Shown here piece after piece: positions 32,071-43,233 of a stretch of 64,000 nt of DNA. The translations under genes and the position numbers were made by a program. Source of the stretch: Gnetum montanum (Eukaryota; Streptophyta; Gnetopsida; Gnetales; Gnetaceae); NCBI GenBank assembly GCA_015680685.1, contig MNCI01017913.1, positions 2,026,953 to 2,090,952 of the forward strand, read 5' to 3'. Below the pieces are notes generated by a model. The model searched no databases and was not told where the DNA came from. It worked only from the letters and a program-made list of their open reading frames with translations. How positions within the stretch are numbered: the first letter of the stretch is position 1; every line of letters starts with the position of its first letter.

Positions 32071-35000
32071 ATGGCTATGTTTGAGCATCTTCACTCACCT
32101 CTAGTTCTCAATGGGCCCCATAGTAATCTTATGTTATGCATTGATCCTCAATGCCTAGAAGTTGAGCCCATAGTCTACGATGAATACATAACATCTATAG
32201 AGGCACCACTAGACTAGCCAGACCATCAAGTTAGGGCTCTAGATCTAGAGGCAAGTGACATCACTGAGGATCCCCTCATTGAAATCCCTATAGAAAGATC
32301 TAGTGGTGAGATAAAAACATTGAAACTTAGTTCTTTGTTAGAGCCTCAACATGCCCAAAACATCACAAAATTTCTCAATGATAACATCAAGGCATTCACA
32401 TGGTCTTATGAAGACATGCTATGCCTAGATCCTCACATCCATGATTCTAGCATAAAACCAATTAAGCAAAAAGCTTGCAAGGTTGGGCCTAAGGTGGTGC
32501 TAGCCATCCATGATGAAATCACCAAGCTCTACAAAGCTAGTTTCAGCTAGGCCATTGACTACATGGATTGGATCTCTAACATTGTTTTTTACCCAAGAAA
32601 AATGGAAGCATACACACTTGCATAGAATTTCAGGACTTGAACAAGGCAACCATTAAAGATAATTTTCCATTACCTAGTATTAATCAATTAGTCAATACTA
32701 CAACTAGTCATGCCTTATTGTCCTTCATGGGTAGGTTCTCAGGCTACAACCAAATTTGAATTAACCTAGAGCACCAACTTAGTAGTACCTTTATGACCCC
32801 TTGGGGTACATTTTGTTACATAATGATTTCCTTCAGGCTCAAGAACGCAAGAGTGACCTATCAACAAGCCATGATGTATATCTTTAGCCATGACCTATTA
32901 GGTCTGCTCAATGATTATATTGATGATATAGTAGTTAAATTCAAGGAATCACAAAACCACATAGATTACTTAGACCTTGTGCTCAAACATTTCTTGAATC
33001 ATGAACTTAGGCTAAATCCTAAGAAATATATCTTCGGTGTCAAGATGGGCTACATGCTAAGTTTCATAGTATCTAAAGTAGGAATATTCATACACCTTGA
33101 TAAGGTTAAGATCATTATCAACTTAGCACCATCGACCAACCTTAAGGAGCTATGAGGGTTGTAAGGAAAATTGCAATTTATATGAAGGTTTATCACATGG
33201 TTGACTAACAAGTTACAGCTAATGCAACACTTGCTCAAAAAGGAAGTCCACTTTGAGTGTATAGCTTAATGCCAAAGACATTTGATAACCTTAAACAGCA
33301 GCTAGCTTAGCTTCCAATAGTTTACCCTCCACAAGGAGATAAACCATTCTACATCTACCTCGCTACCTCTGACATGTCCATCGCTTCTTTTCTTTGCCAA
33401 AATCAAGACAATAGTATAAAGGTCTCATTATACTACCTAAGCCGTGCATTACTTTCCTATGAAGCAAAGTATAATGATGTGAAAAAGAACTACCTCACCT
33501 TAGTATTTTCACTTAAGAAGTGGAGGGCACTATCTTTTTCATAGCCAAGTCAACATCATCTACAAAAGAAATGTACTTCAAGCCGTTACAATGAATATTT
33601 ATGAGAGCAGTCACATTGCACATTGGAAAGTAATAACTATAGAGTTTAACTTGCATTACATTATGCAAGCATCAACCAAAGTTCAAGAAATAGTTGCATA
33701 ACTTACAACTTCCACAATCAATGATCAAGCAACAATAGATTTGGAAATTTTTAGATGAGCATGTCACTAGCATAAGCAAAGTGCCTGATAATTTTGAGGC
33801 ACTCCTATACTTTGATGATACTTCAAACTCTTAAGGAGGTAGTGTCATTGACATCATCACATTCCCCTCTAAGGAGATATGACCCTTTACATATCATTTT
33901 GTATTTTCATGCACTAACAACATGGTGGAGTATGAGGGTCTCCTTTGGAGTATTTTAGTAGCTCACAACCTAGGAATACAAAACCTAGTGATCCAAGGTG
34001 ACTCACAATTGGTGTTCAAGAAAGTCACAGAGGTTCATGCTTGTAAAGCTCAATACTTGCAATCTTATTATGACCTAGCAAAGCACTTGCTCAAGTACTT
34101 TACAACTGCTAATATTCAACATATCCCCTATAATAAAAATGCCATTGCTGATGCATTAGCAATGTTAGACTTAAACATTGCACCTAAAATGTTTCATGCC
34201 TTGCTCACCATGGTGGTAGATTGCATTGTTCCTATCACGCAAAAAATTGATATTGCATCTATAGCCATAGTAAGCACAACCCACACAATAGACTAGTACA
34301 ACAACATTAAGGTGTACCTTCTGCAAGGTGAACCTATGCATCATCTAATCACTACCCAAAAGGATGCATTGCAAAAACAATTATGGTAGTATCTCATCAT
34401 GGGTGATAGAATAGGATGCTGTAGATCCTACAATGGAATATTGTTGACCTACATTAGTGATAGCAAAGCGCAAACAATCATTGAACGAGTCCACAAGGGA
34501 CTTTGTAGAGGTCACATAGCATCTAGGAAAATGGCAGTGAAGATTAGACACTTGGGCTACCATTGGCCTTACATGAAGCACGATTGTGTCTCCAAGGCTA
34601 AGACATGTGAAACATGTCAATGGAATGACAACTTAATGCACGTTCCACCAATTGAACTACATACAACATAGATCACGTGGTCATTCCAACATTGGGGGTT
34701 GGACATCATAGGGCCTATAACACCTATGTCCTCCATAGGGCATAGCTTCATTATAACTACAAATAAGTATTTTACAAAGTGGATTGAAGCTATTCCCCTT
34801 AGGAGGACTACATTATAGCAAGTTTTCAAATTCATACTTAACAACATAGTGACCTATTTTGGTTTACCTGTGACCATAGTCATTGACAACAGGCCATAGT
34901 TTAGTAGTTCTAAGACCAAAGTCTTTTGTGATCACTTTGGAATCAAACATTTCTTTTCATTTCCCTACTACCCACAAGTGAATGGCCAAGTGAAGGCCAT

Positions 35001-35534
35001 AAACAAAGTCATCATCAGTCTTTTAAAGAATATGCTTAGTAGTAGCAAATAGAGATGGCATATGCAGTTGATCTATGCACTCTGGGTCTACTACACAACA
35101 TGAAGAACCACAATAGGTAAGATGCCACACAATTTGGTCTATGGGTTTGAAGCCATTTTGCCTCTTGAATTGTAGGTCCCATTGCTCCATGTAATCCTCT
35201 CAAGGTTCATCAATGAGGCTCAAAATAATAGGTTGAAAACCATGGACCTTGACTCAATAGAGGAGGATCATGTGTAAACACTTAATCACATCAAGTGGTA
35301 CCAACAAACACAATGGTAGAAACACTATCACAATCAATATCAATGTCAGATCAGGAAAGGGGACTTAGTCCTCAAGGCTTTCCATGAGTCCACATACAAA
35401 TTCTCAACCAACTAGGAAGGGCCTTTATTGGTCATTAAACCTTATGACAAGGGGCATTCAATCTTGCTGACCATGATAGTAATGAATTTGCTAATCTAGT
35501 GAACCATTTGTATCTAAATCCATACTACGCCTAG
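32071..35534 (+). pseudogene. E3 pol: RT, RNase H, archaeal-type RNase H, integrase (broken)
   Basis: Starts MAMFEHLHSPL, aligned with the pol starts of E1 and E4. RT runs about 32,320-33,230, with active site YIDDIVVK (32,920) and NPKKYIFGVK. Gypsy RNase H follows near 33,340-33,540 (VSLYYLSRALLSYEAKYN), again without the usual first Asp. The archaeal-type RNase H (33,800-34,290) has NNMVEYEGLLW, QGDSQLVF and NAIADALAML. Integrase runs from 34,420 (GHIASRKMAVKIRHLGYHWP, TCETCQ) with Asp in WGLDIIGP and VIDNRP, but the catalytic Glu appears as Lys (NGQVKAINK). The end NHLYLNPYYA stops at 35,532-35,534. There are numerous in-frame stops. Confidence 0.85.
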
Positions 35535-35544
35535 AACACAATGT

Positions 35545-35970
35545 ATCATCAATGATAAAGCAACGTAATCCATAGTCTACTATGACAATAAGCTACCACA
35601 AAAAGTCTTCTATGACTATTAATTGATGTAGATTTTTTGCCATGACATTAAAATGGCACAATAATTTCTGCTATGATGCTAAACTATCATAACTTCTCCT
35701 TGGGTCATGATGTTAAACTAGCACAGCATCCACCATCTGCTATGATGCTAAATTGGTACATCTCGTCCTTCGATCATGATGTTAAACTAGCACAACACAA
35801 ACTATCCACTATGATGTTAAATGAGAATATATCAATTTTTTGGGACTATAAACTATCACATCACAATCTACTAGGACCATAAACTAGGTTCATAATAATT
35901 TACTAGGATCCTAAACTAGCACAACATATATTCTACCAAGACCTTAAACTAGGTTCACAATTCAATACAC
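35545..35970. repeat. E3 post-pol tandem repeats
   Basis: A dozen or so units of 30-45 bp: 'ctgctatgatgctaaact', 'ggtcatgatgttaaactagc', 'ctaggatcctaaactagcac'. The shared core is (C/A)TAAACTAGCA. Matches the position and core of 61,600-61,930 in E4 and 1-320 in E1. Confidence 0.75.
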
Positions 35971-37450
35971 ATAGTTTTGCAAACAAGCAAGTAATAATAC
36001 TTCCAATTCCACACCATGTTCCCACATCTTGTGGGTGAGGAAAGGATACTACAATTTCAAAATGAATTTCCTATCATCAGAAGAGGCGTTTGGAACATTT
36101 GTAGTGTCACCACCCTCCAGCATTTTTCTAATCTTCTAGAAACACCCTTGGGTATTTTTCTAGATCTTTTAGAGCTCCTATCATGGTTACTAGTGCTACC
36201 ACCCCTAGGCCACACCTGAAACATTACCAACATTGGGCATTTCATTGTTAATTGGAGCTCTTATCATCAAAAAAACCCTTTGAAGCAATGGCAACATTAT
36301 GGCCCCCATCTCCTTGCGAACTCTTTCAAGCTCTTGCTACTACTCAAGTACTCGCCACCAATGTGGCCATTGGAGCTTTTGTAGCCTTCTTACTTTGGCA
36401 CCTACACTAGTTTTCTTGCATTAGATCTTTAAGCTCTTACAATTGGCCTAGCTATTGCAAAACTTGCAACATCCTCGCATCCAACAGTTTATTCTCATCT
36501 CATGTTTTGTGGTTGTTTTTTGTTTTCTTTACATTGTGTTTGCAAGATGAAGCCTCAGATGTGGTCATGCAAAAATGCATCTTATCATAGTGGCAAGTCA
36601 CCACATCGCTCTGGTATGCATGATCAGACTAGCTAAGCTACTCAAGAGTGCATATCTTTATTACCTTGCTATAGCCCACTTGCATTCCCCATTTTTACCT
36701 TATACTTTCCTACCTTCCCATGCATCATCGAGCTTGCAACCCCTCCAATGCACATGGCATCCTCTATGTCAACCACAAAACCCATAGCAGACATAATGTA
36801 ACTCATCCTATGGGGATCCTCTATGGGTTGGTCAAAACCCAAGCAAATGTAATGCAACTCATCCCAGGGAGGAAACACCTATCCTACAAATGTGGCACCA
36901 TTTTACTAAAGCAAAGCCCATTAGGTGGCATGCAGTCCACTTAATGAAAAGCATCCTACAACTAGCATCTTGTAATTTGTAGAACCCAAAGCAAGTTTTC
37001 CATGCAATAAAAATGAGACAAAACATGTCCCCAAGAAAAATTAGTAGAGCTACAATTTTGCAACTGGTCCAACCCTAAATCTACATCAACTTTCTCATAA
37101 GCACTCTAACGAGAGGTCATAATTTGAATGGTAAACCATTTTGGTGCCATGGACACTAACTCCCTCATAAGAATTTTAATGAGGGATTAGTGTTTTGGTG
37201 ACAAGTCACCTTGGTGCCATGATCATCATTAGCTATGCTAACCTCGCATCTTGTAGTATCACATTGCTTGCATTCCCCTATCATCCCTTAACACATTCCA
37301 TACATCCTTTGCCCCAAGCATACCATTACCCTTGGCACTCTTGAGCATGGTGAAGCAACATTTGGTTGAGCACTAATAGTTCATGTTAGTGCCAAGCCTA
37401 TTGTGGTGTTTTACATTTTTTGTCAACATCTCTCATGCCACTCCTCCAGA
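35971..37450 (+). other. E3 spacer between pol repeats and PPT
   Basis: No clear coding sequence. A block at about 36,538-36,700 ('tgtttgcaagatgaagcctcagatgtggtc', 'aaaaatgcat', 'catcatagtggcaagtcaccacat') is recognisably related to E4 62,105-62,200, so this spacer holds something conserved between families. A tandem pair of about 70 bp (37,088-37,226, both ending 'ttggtgccatgg/at') lies near its end. It may hold a degraded accessory ORF, or RNA packaging or other cis signals. Confidence 0.4.
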
Positions 37451-37470
37451 CATCAACAAAGAGGGGCCAA
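37451..37470 (+). other. E3 polypurine tract
   Basis: CATCAACAAAGAGGGGCCAA directly before the LTR; E4 has the same CAACAAAGAGGGGCCAA at 62,948-62,964. Confidence 0.8.
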
Positions 37471-37544
37471 TGAAATACCACCAAATTTCAGCCCCTAGGT
37501 CTCAACTACAAATTTTTCTGTGTCAAAATTTGAAAAAAAATTTC

Positions 37545-38060
37545 TAAGTGTTGAAACTATCCTCCCCACTATTGGGACTACATTCCAAAGTGTAGTCAGC
37601 GTAGTTGACACAAATAATCTAGATTTGCAAGATTTCTCTAAGTGTTGACAACAACTACAAAATTTTCCAAGGGTGGGACTACACTCTCCTTGTTGGGACT
37701 ACATTCTAGAGCATAATTAGCATAGTTGGTATGCTAGTGGCCAATTTTTCAAATTTTCCTAAGTGCCAAGCTAGATGCTATTAGGCTTGGTGAGGACGGA
37801 AGAAATAGTTTGGCAAATTTTCTAACTTTTGAGGCTATGCTTCCTACTAAACTCCAGAGGGTAGCTAGCATAGCCTGCATAAGGACATCAATTTTTGCCA
37901 GATTTTTCTAAGTATCAAGGCTATGCTTTCTCTACTAGGACTATGCTCTAGAGCATAGTCAATGTAGTCTACACTGAAACACATTTTCTGAAAAAATTTA
38001 TCGAATGTTTGGACTATGCTCTAGTGTATAGTTAGTGTAGTCATGCAGAAACACCTCCAT
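37545..38060. repeat. E3 U3 array of dyad motif units
   Basis: Five or six units of about 100 bp, each with 'tttcta agtgttgg' followed by 'gactatgctctagagcatag' or a variant, then 'gtagtc'. CTATGCTCTAGAGCATAG is a perfect palindrome in the copy near 37,930. The array lies upstream of the TATA box at 38,451. Confidence 0.75.
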
Positions 38061-38450
38061 AAGCCTCTAGAACTTAGCATAGGCCTTCATCTTAGCTCTA
38101 GAACTCCTTTAGCAAGTAAGATTAGAAATTTTCATTTCTTATGCACCCCCTTCTTTGCCCCAAAATTGTACCTACACTAAACACGACTCAAGAGAGTGGA
38201 CAACATAGTCTTAATGTGTAATCTCCAAAACTACACTATTTTGAATTATTTTTAGGTACTTGGAAATTTTTTTGTCACTCACACATGTAGTCTTGGCAAT
38301 GTAGTCATATTCTATCAATCTCATAAGGTCCATTGAAGCACACTAGCATAACACCATTTACTTCAGTGTGAGCATAGTTTGGGCTAGCATAGTCCCAATA
38401 ATCCCTCTGCCACATGGCACTTGATCCATAGGTCATGGCAATCCTAGGCC

Positions 38451-38458
38451 TATAAATA
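38451..38458 (+). promoter_or_regulatory. TATA box of E3 LTR
   Basis: TATAAATA after CTAGGCC, about 980 bp into the LTR, in the same context as the E1 box (CCTATAAATA). Confidence 0.7.
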
Positions 38459-39167
38459 TCCTAGCACTTCATGTTTTAGGCTTTGGTAACTCTTGCTTTT
38501 TGGTTGGAAAATTTGAGCATTGGCATTCTTAACATTTGGCATTTGAGTGCACTTCACATTTTGGCAAACTCTAAGACACCACTTGGCATTGTTGCACATC
38601 ACCACAACACCATTTCATACCATAGTCCATCGTAGCTCATAGGACACTATGATAGCCAACCCAGTAGGCTGACACATCATGGTAGATGTCATTTTTCATA
38701 GCCTAGACACCCTAAGATTAGGACTACACTACCTACTATGCCTTTTTATACATTTCATACCTCATCAACTTTCTCTTTGCAGTTGACTACACTCCTCCTT
38801 GTTTTGGGTTGTGCTACTTTCTCTCTCACTCACATCCTACATATTTTTAGCATTTCCTTTTTCATTCTAGCACTTACTCACATTTTTTGCTATTTTCTAC
38901 ATTTATTCATGCATTTGCATCCTCATTCTACATCAACAACCTTAACTACACTCACCCCTGAAGATACTATGGATGTTTCAAACACTATGCAAACCCCTCA
39001 CATTCATTCATTGTAACACCCCATAAGTTTTAATTTGATTAACAAGACTATTCTAGGCACCCCACCTCTACCTTCCAGTAGGCCCTCACGTGGTAACAGG
39101 ATCAAGGCAATATGACTATGGACCTCTCGGTGTACCGTTCCAGCCTCTGACATTTTCAATCACTACA

Positions 39168-40347
39168 TCTCCTTTTTGATGATGCCCAAAACTTGAGAAA
39201 ATAGGTTAGAATAATTCATAATATCATATTATTAAATAATTAAATACACAAACATATATATATATATATAGCTAAGGATGAAAAAGAGATGAATAGCTAT
39301 TAAGAGCAAAAATCAAGAAAAAATATCATATTAAGAGCTACTCACATAATCCATTGAACATAAAGATATATAATAAAAGCCTTTAAAATGATAATCTATA
39401 ATATTTTCATTTAGTACCAAAGGTTCAGTATTGAAGATCAAGTATCCTATCTCTAAAACATCATGCCATAAGCAAAGATGTAATAGCCATTAAAATGCTA
39501 AAACTCTTAAATCTATGATCAATCATATAAGTATGAGAACTATAAATGATAAAACCAAGTCACAATAAGTAGTCTTTATTATATTTGTTTTGTTACCAAA
39601 TATCTCATGAATATTCTTTACCAATGTACTCTCCTCTTTTTTGGACATCAACAAAAGGATAACACAAGTAGATTACATTTCCAAGAAGAGAGAAACAACA
39701 CATTTTACTTTTAAGGCCTTTGATCCAAGATCTAGAAGAATGATCATGCTAAATATCTTAAAACATCAAAATTAGTCAAAAATATCCATAACAAGATGTC
39801 TATAATTGTATATGTCACTCGTAAATATTAATACCAAGAAATACAACTTAACATAAAATATTCAAAAATAACTTAACCAACATTAGCTTATACTTTTACC
39901 TTAAATACTTTACTAGAATCAAATATGCTTAAACCTTTTCTTGCTCATTATGTGTTATGGGTGCTGGAGAGGGAATTCTTATTCTTAAGTGTCTTTTGAT
40001 GAGAGTCTTAGAGACTCCCCCTCCACTTGTGGCAAAAAATATTGCTGAAGACATATAGGCTTTCCTTGTAATAAGTAAGTATAAGCAAGTCATTATTGAA
40101 GAATAATATTAAAGAGATCATTTTGTATTGCAATGTTGATCTATTAAATTTCATCACAAAATTTTTTCTTAGTATTTCTTTATTTCTTGGCATATTACTT
40201 ACCCAACTAATGGGCAAAATTATGAACATGATATATAATATGCAACACTAATCAATCCAACTTGATTTACCAAGGGATCTCATTTCAACATTCCATAGAG
40301 ACATCAAAATACCTTTTCTAGGAAGGAGTAAAAAATAAAAATGTATT
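39168..40347. other. AT-rich stretch without recognisable gene
   Basis: Between the E3 and E5 LTR ends. Contains a short (AT)n run near 39,254-39,271 and long A/T-rich sequence. I see no supported coding region or RNA gene. It may be the host site or an unrecognised old repeat. Confidence 0.5.
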
Positions 40348-41207
40348 TGATGAGTGACAAGGTACCCCTACACTCAACCATACGAAACGAGCATAACATG
40401 TGTGATCTAGTCAAACTCTGCAGACTAAATGCCTAAACGCCCCATGGAACACTTGGGGTTAATCATTTGTTATCTTCCTAGACTTACTTGTTGTTGTCAC
40501 GGTGTATGCTTAAGTAAGTCCAAGGTATATGATTTTTTTTTTATCTTTTTTGGTTTTATCTCCTATGCTAAAGAGTGAAGGGTTGAGAAACTAACTAACT
40601 CTAACTAAGGACCTAAGTCTAAATTAACTAGCGTTAGCATCCATTCCCACTTACCGTACACACCCTGAACTATACAACTGTGGCTACCAAATGCTAATCG
40701 TTACTGGGATCACCACACATAACACATGTGCTTGAAGTGGTTGTACTGAGGCACCTAACTAGCCTAAGCATGATGAGCAGCTGATTCCTTGACTAGTTGT
40801 ACACATTCGTAGATGCTCGTAATCAAGTCGTACTCATCCCGTGCTCTAGGAGACAAGGGTGAGAGAATCTAATCACGATGAGTAGCCGATTCCTTGATTA
40901 GCCATATACATTCGTCAATGCTTGTAACCAAGTCGTACTCATGCTACGCTAATGCATGTAATAAATGACAGGTAGGAAATAACATATAATAAATCCTATT
41001 CCATGCACTACAAGGTTTATCCACAAAGCTTGTCTTTATTGCCGTACACAACTTATGTTCAGGTACAAAGCTGCTCGAATAAAGATCCGTTCACTTGGTG
41101 ACTCCTACAGTAGGCACATGGAAAATATTTTATCTCTAGAGTGACTAAACTACTAGAGCTTCGCTACTTCTAGCCTAGGATGAGAAATGAGGGGAGTGTC
41201 ACCTCTT

Positions 41208-41215
41208 ATTTATAG
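41208..41215 (-). promoter_or_regulatory. TATA box of E5 LTR
   Basis: Minus-strand CTATAAATAAGAGG, about 85 bp from the LTR's 5' end, just after the GCGATATCGC cluster. Confidence 0.6.
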
Positions 41216-41224
41216 ATTTGGTGG

Positions 41225-41292
41225 CGGACCGCAATATCGCGTACGCAATATCACAGGGGACAACGCGATATCGCGACGGCCATGATATCGCA
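41225..41292. repeat. GCGATATCGC palindrome cluster in E5 LTR
   Basis: Four related words within 70 bp: gcaatatcgcg, acgcaatatcac, acgcgatatcgcg, tgatatcgcat. The third holds the perfect palindrome CGCGATATCGCG. It lies immediately upstream (minus strand) of the TATA box. Confidence 0.75.
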
Positions 41293-41300
41293 TCTCATCA

Positions 41301-41313
41301 TACCCCCATGACT
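41301..41313 (-). other. E5 polypurine-tract-like sequence
   Basis: Minus-strand AGTCATGGGGGTA next to the LTR start. 'AGTCATGGGGG' also occurs at about 41,865-41,876 and 43,252-43,263. Confidence 0.5.
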
Positions 41314-41493
41314 GAATGAAAACTCATCCTCGAGTTCCTTATAATAATATCATGTGGGTATGAAATTATTGATGGGAATGGAACTAATGGGATGACATGT
41401 GAACAGATCATTATTACAAGACTTGACAAAACTGGTGTTCATGACAACAAGGGTGAACACCTTATTACAATGACATCAGGCCTTTGTTGGCAA

Positions 41494-41880
41494 CTAAGAA
41501 AGAAAGAGAGAAAGAAGTGTTGCTGCTACCAATGCCAAGATTGTGCCTTCATTTTCCATCCATAAGCGCACCATCAATCTTGCTCCTTGCATCGCTGCAT
41601 CTAGCACAGCTCCACTCCAAGTGTAATTGAATCCATTTTTTGCATGTCTGCCATCTACACACACAACACAATCATATATTAGCAAGGGTAATTGAATCAT
41701 CATGTAATTGATACCTTGCTTTGGTGTAAACTCATTGGCTAGGTTGTGGTATGGCTGATATGGATCTGGGAATATGTGACTGATGACTACCAAAGGTGTA
41801 GGGGTTAGGAAGAAAATCAAAAATTTCGGGGCTAGGAGAAAATCGAAAAAATCAGGCCCCATACCCCCATGACTAATCAC
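41494..41880 (-). other. Uncharacterised ORF in E5 (128 codons)
   Basis: Minus-strand frame from ATG 41,880, ending with a hydrophobic stretch ILALVAATLLSLFLS that could be a membrane tail. The middle (NYTWSGAVLDAAMQGARL) looks like real protein rather than noise, but I cannot name a family. It lies between E5 protease and the 3' LTR where pol would be expected. It might be a captured host exon or a chance frame. Confidence 0.3.
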
Positions 41881-42344
41881 GAACCTCCGGTAGCGTTAGA
41901 ATGGAGAAAGAAAAGGAGTAAGAAAGGTAGATAAAAAGGGACAACTATGGCAGTGATGAAGTGGATATCAAGATGGAAATGAAAAAAAATAAAATAAAAT
42001 TAATTGCAAAATGTTAAGGAAAAGAAGTTAATGGATGCTTCAAATAGGAATGTCAGTGGGTCCTCCCCAAAGTAGGCTCATGCCCTTAATGCCCTGACAA
42101 ACCCACATTCAAAGAGTCCGTAGGCCCTGGGAATGTCATTTGGAACAAGATTTAAAATCTTAACCACAAGAATTTACCAAAAAGAAAACAATGCATTGAC
42201 CAAAATATATACACTAATGATACAACCGGCAATGAGGTGAACAATGGAGAGAAGGATGGAGAGAAGAGAAATGGAATGGAATCCCAAGGACAAGGTGGTG
42301 TATAGCCCCTTGTGTGTTTGATGAGTAATGTGACTTGGTAAATC

Positions 42345-42554
42345 TCATTCCAACTCCAACCTCAAACCAACCACATCCAGTGACTTCGCATCAATGCATT
42401 CGGTTAAACCATCCACTTGGACAACAAGAATGCACACTCCAAGAACCACCACCATTCCGATGAAACAAAGGAGAGAATGGAAAGCAAGAAGGGCCTTAGT
42501 TAGAGGGAACACTTTTGGTTTCATAACCAGTGTTTGTAGCCCATGTTTATTCAT
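42345..42554 (-). other. Uncharacterised ORF in E5 (69 codons, one membrane segment)
   Basis: Minus-strand ATG frame with a hydrophobic core (LLCFIGMVVVLGVCILVV) preceded by Lys residues, like a signal anchor. It lies in the same pol-less part of E5. It could be an upstream exon related to 41,494-41,880, or chance. Confidence 0.25.
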
Positions 42555-43068
42555 CTAAGGTGTGCTTTGAATTCTCACTTGTTTTTTTTTTTTAGGTGTG
42601 AGAACCACACCATGCAAAGACTTCTTATTTTTATTATCTCAGCTTCTGATAAGCAGGTAACATTGGAATAATAGAAAACTCAAGAAGAAACATTCAACCA
42701 CCCAAGAGAATGACCAACACAAAAGCATCAAGTTCCTTTGAAGTCACACCCTTTTCAATCCATGAGTCCTTTCTTAGTTTGAGAAATCCCCAGTCACTGA
42801 TTCATTATAGTTCTTATTAGAAAGGGACTGTACATTCCCAAGCTGAGAGAGACCATAGAAACTGGTGGATGGATGGATGAAGTGAACTCATTGCCTGCTA
42901 TATCAAAAGAAACATACCTTAGTATCAACATTGTGACTTAAAGGTAAAAACCAAACATTAGCAATCAATATGAAAACAGTTCATACCATCATGAAGAATG
43001 CTTATTATGGGACAAACTTATACGGTGGATCACACACACACACAAAACTTGAAAAAGTATAATGATGA

Positions 43069-43206
43069 TGTAAAACAAAAAGTAGAAAAGCTAAAGAAAT
43101 TTGTAAAACAAAAAGTAGAAAAGTTAAAGAAATTTGTAAAACAAAAATGTGTAAAACAAAAATGTGTAAAACAAAAATGTTGTAAAAAAAATATGTAAAA
43201 CAAAAA
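43069..43206. repeat. Tandem repeat, 33-bp and 15-bp units
   Basis: Two 33-bp copies of 'gtaaaacaaaaagtagaaaa' plus 'gctaaagaaattt', then four shorter 'gtaaaacaaaaatgt' units. A short CA run lies just before (43,030-43,044). Confidence 0.85.
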
Positions 43207-43233
43207 CTTAAAAGAACTGAGGGCCCCATATAA

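Larger units (their letters stand above)
27328..39167 (+). mobile_element. E3: Tat-type Ty3/gypsy element, 3' part
   Basis: Plus-strand relative of E1 and E4 with the same plan: opposite-strand gene (30,767-27,358), pre-pol repeats, pol (32,071-35,534), post-pol repeats, spacer, polypurine tract, 3' LTR (37,471-39,167). Its gag and 5' LTR are not in the window; they should lie left of E1, which inserted at 27,327/27,328, 30 bp from a splice donor of E3's antisense gene. It is the oldest-looking and most eroded of the three. Confidence 0.85.
37471..39167 (+). repeat. E3 3' LTR (1,697 bp)
   Basis: Starts TGAAATACCACCAAATTT right after the polypurine tract and ends ACTACA. The end segment GACCTCTCGGTGT...TTTTCAATCACTACA matches the E1 LTR end. 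U3 carries degenerate ~100-bp units with GGACTACnCTCnAGAGCATAGTnAGnGTAGTC-like dyads (37,545-38,060). Confidence 0.85.
40348..41300 (-). repeat. E5 3' LTR (953 bp)
   Basis: Ends TGATGAG/CTCATCA (inverted), next to a PPT-like tract, with a TATA box and palindromic motifs in the expected places. Contains a tandem pair of about 106 bp (copies starting near 40,768 and 40,874, 'gatgagcagctgattccttgac'). Only one copy is in the window, so the limits are inferred from ends and neighbours. Confidence 0.65.

Noticed and set aside
39254-39271. (AT)n run as a possible replication or matrix element
   Set aside because: Ordinary short microsatellite with no further support.
39900-40229. Possible Ty1/copia remnant
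   Set aside because: 'gactccccctccacttg' recalls copia UTRs, but no RT or integrase motif can be read; the evidence is too thin.
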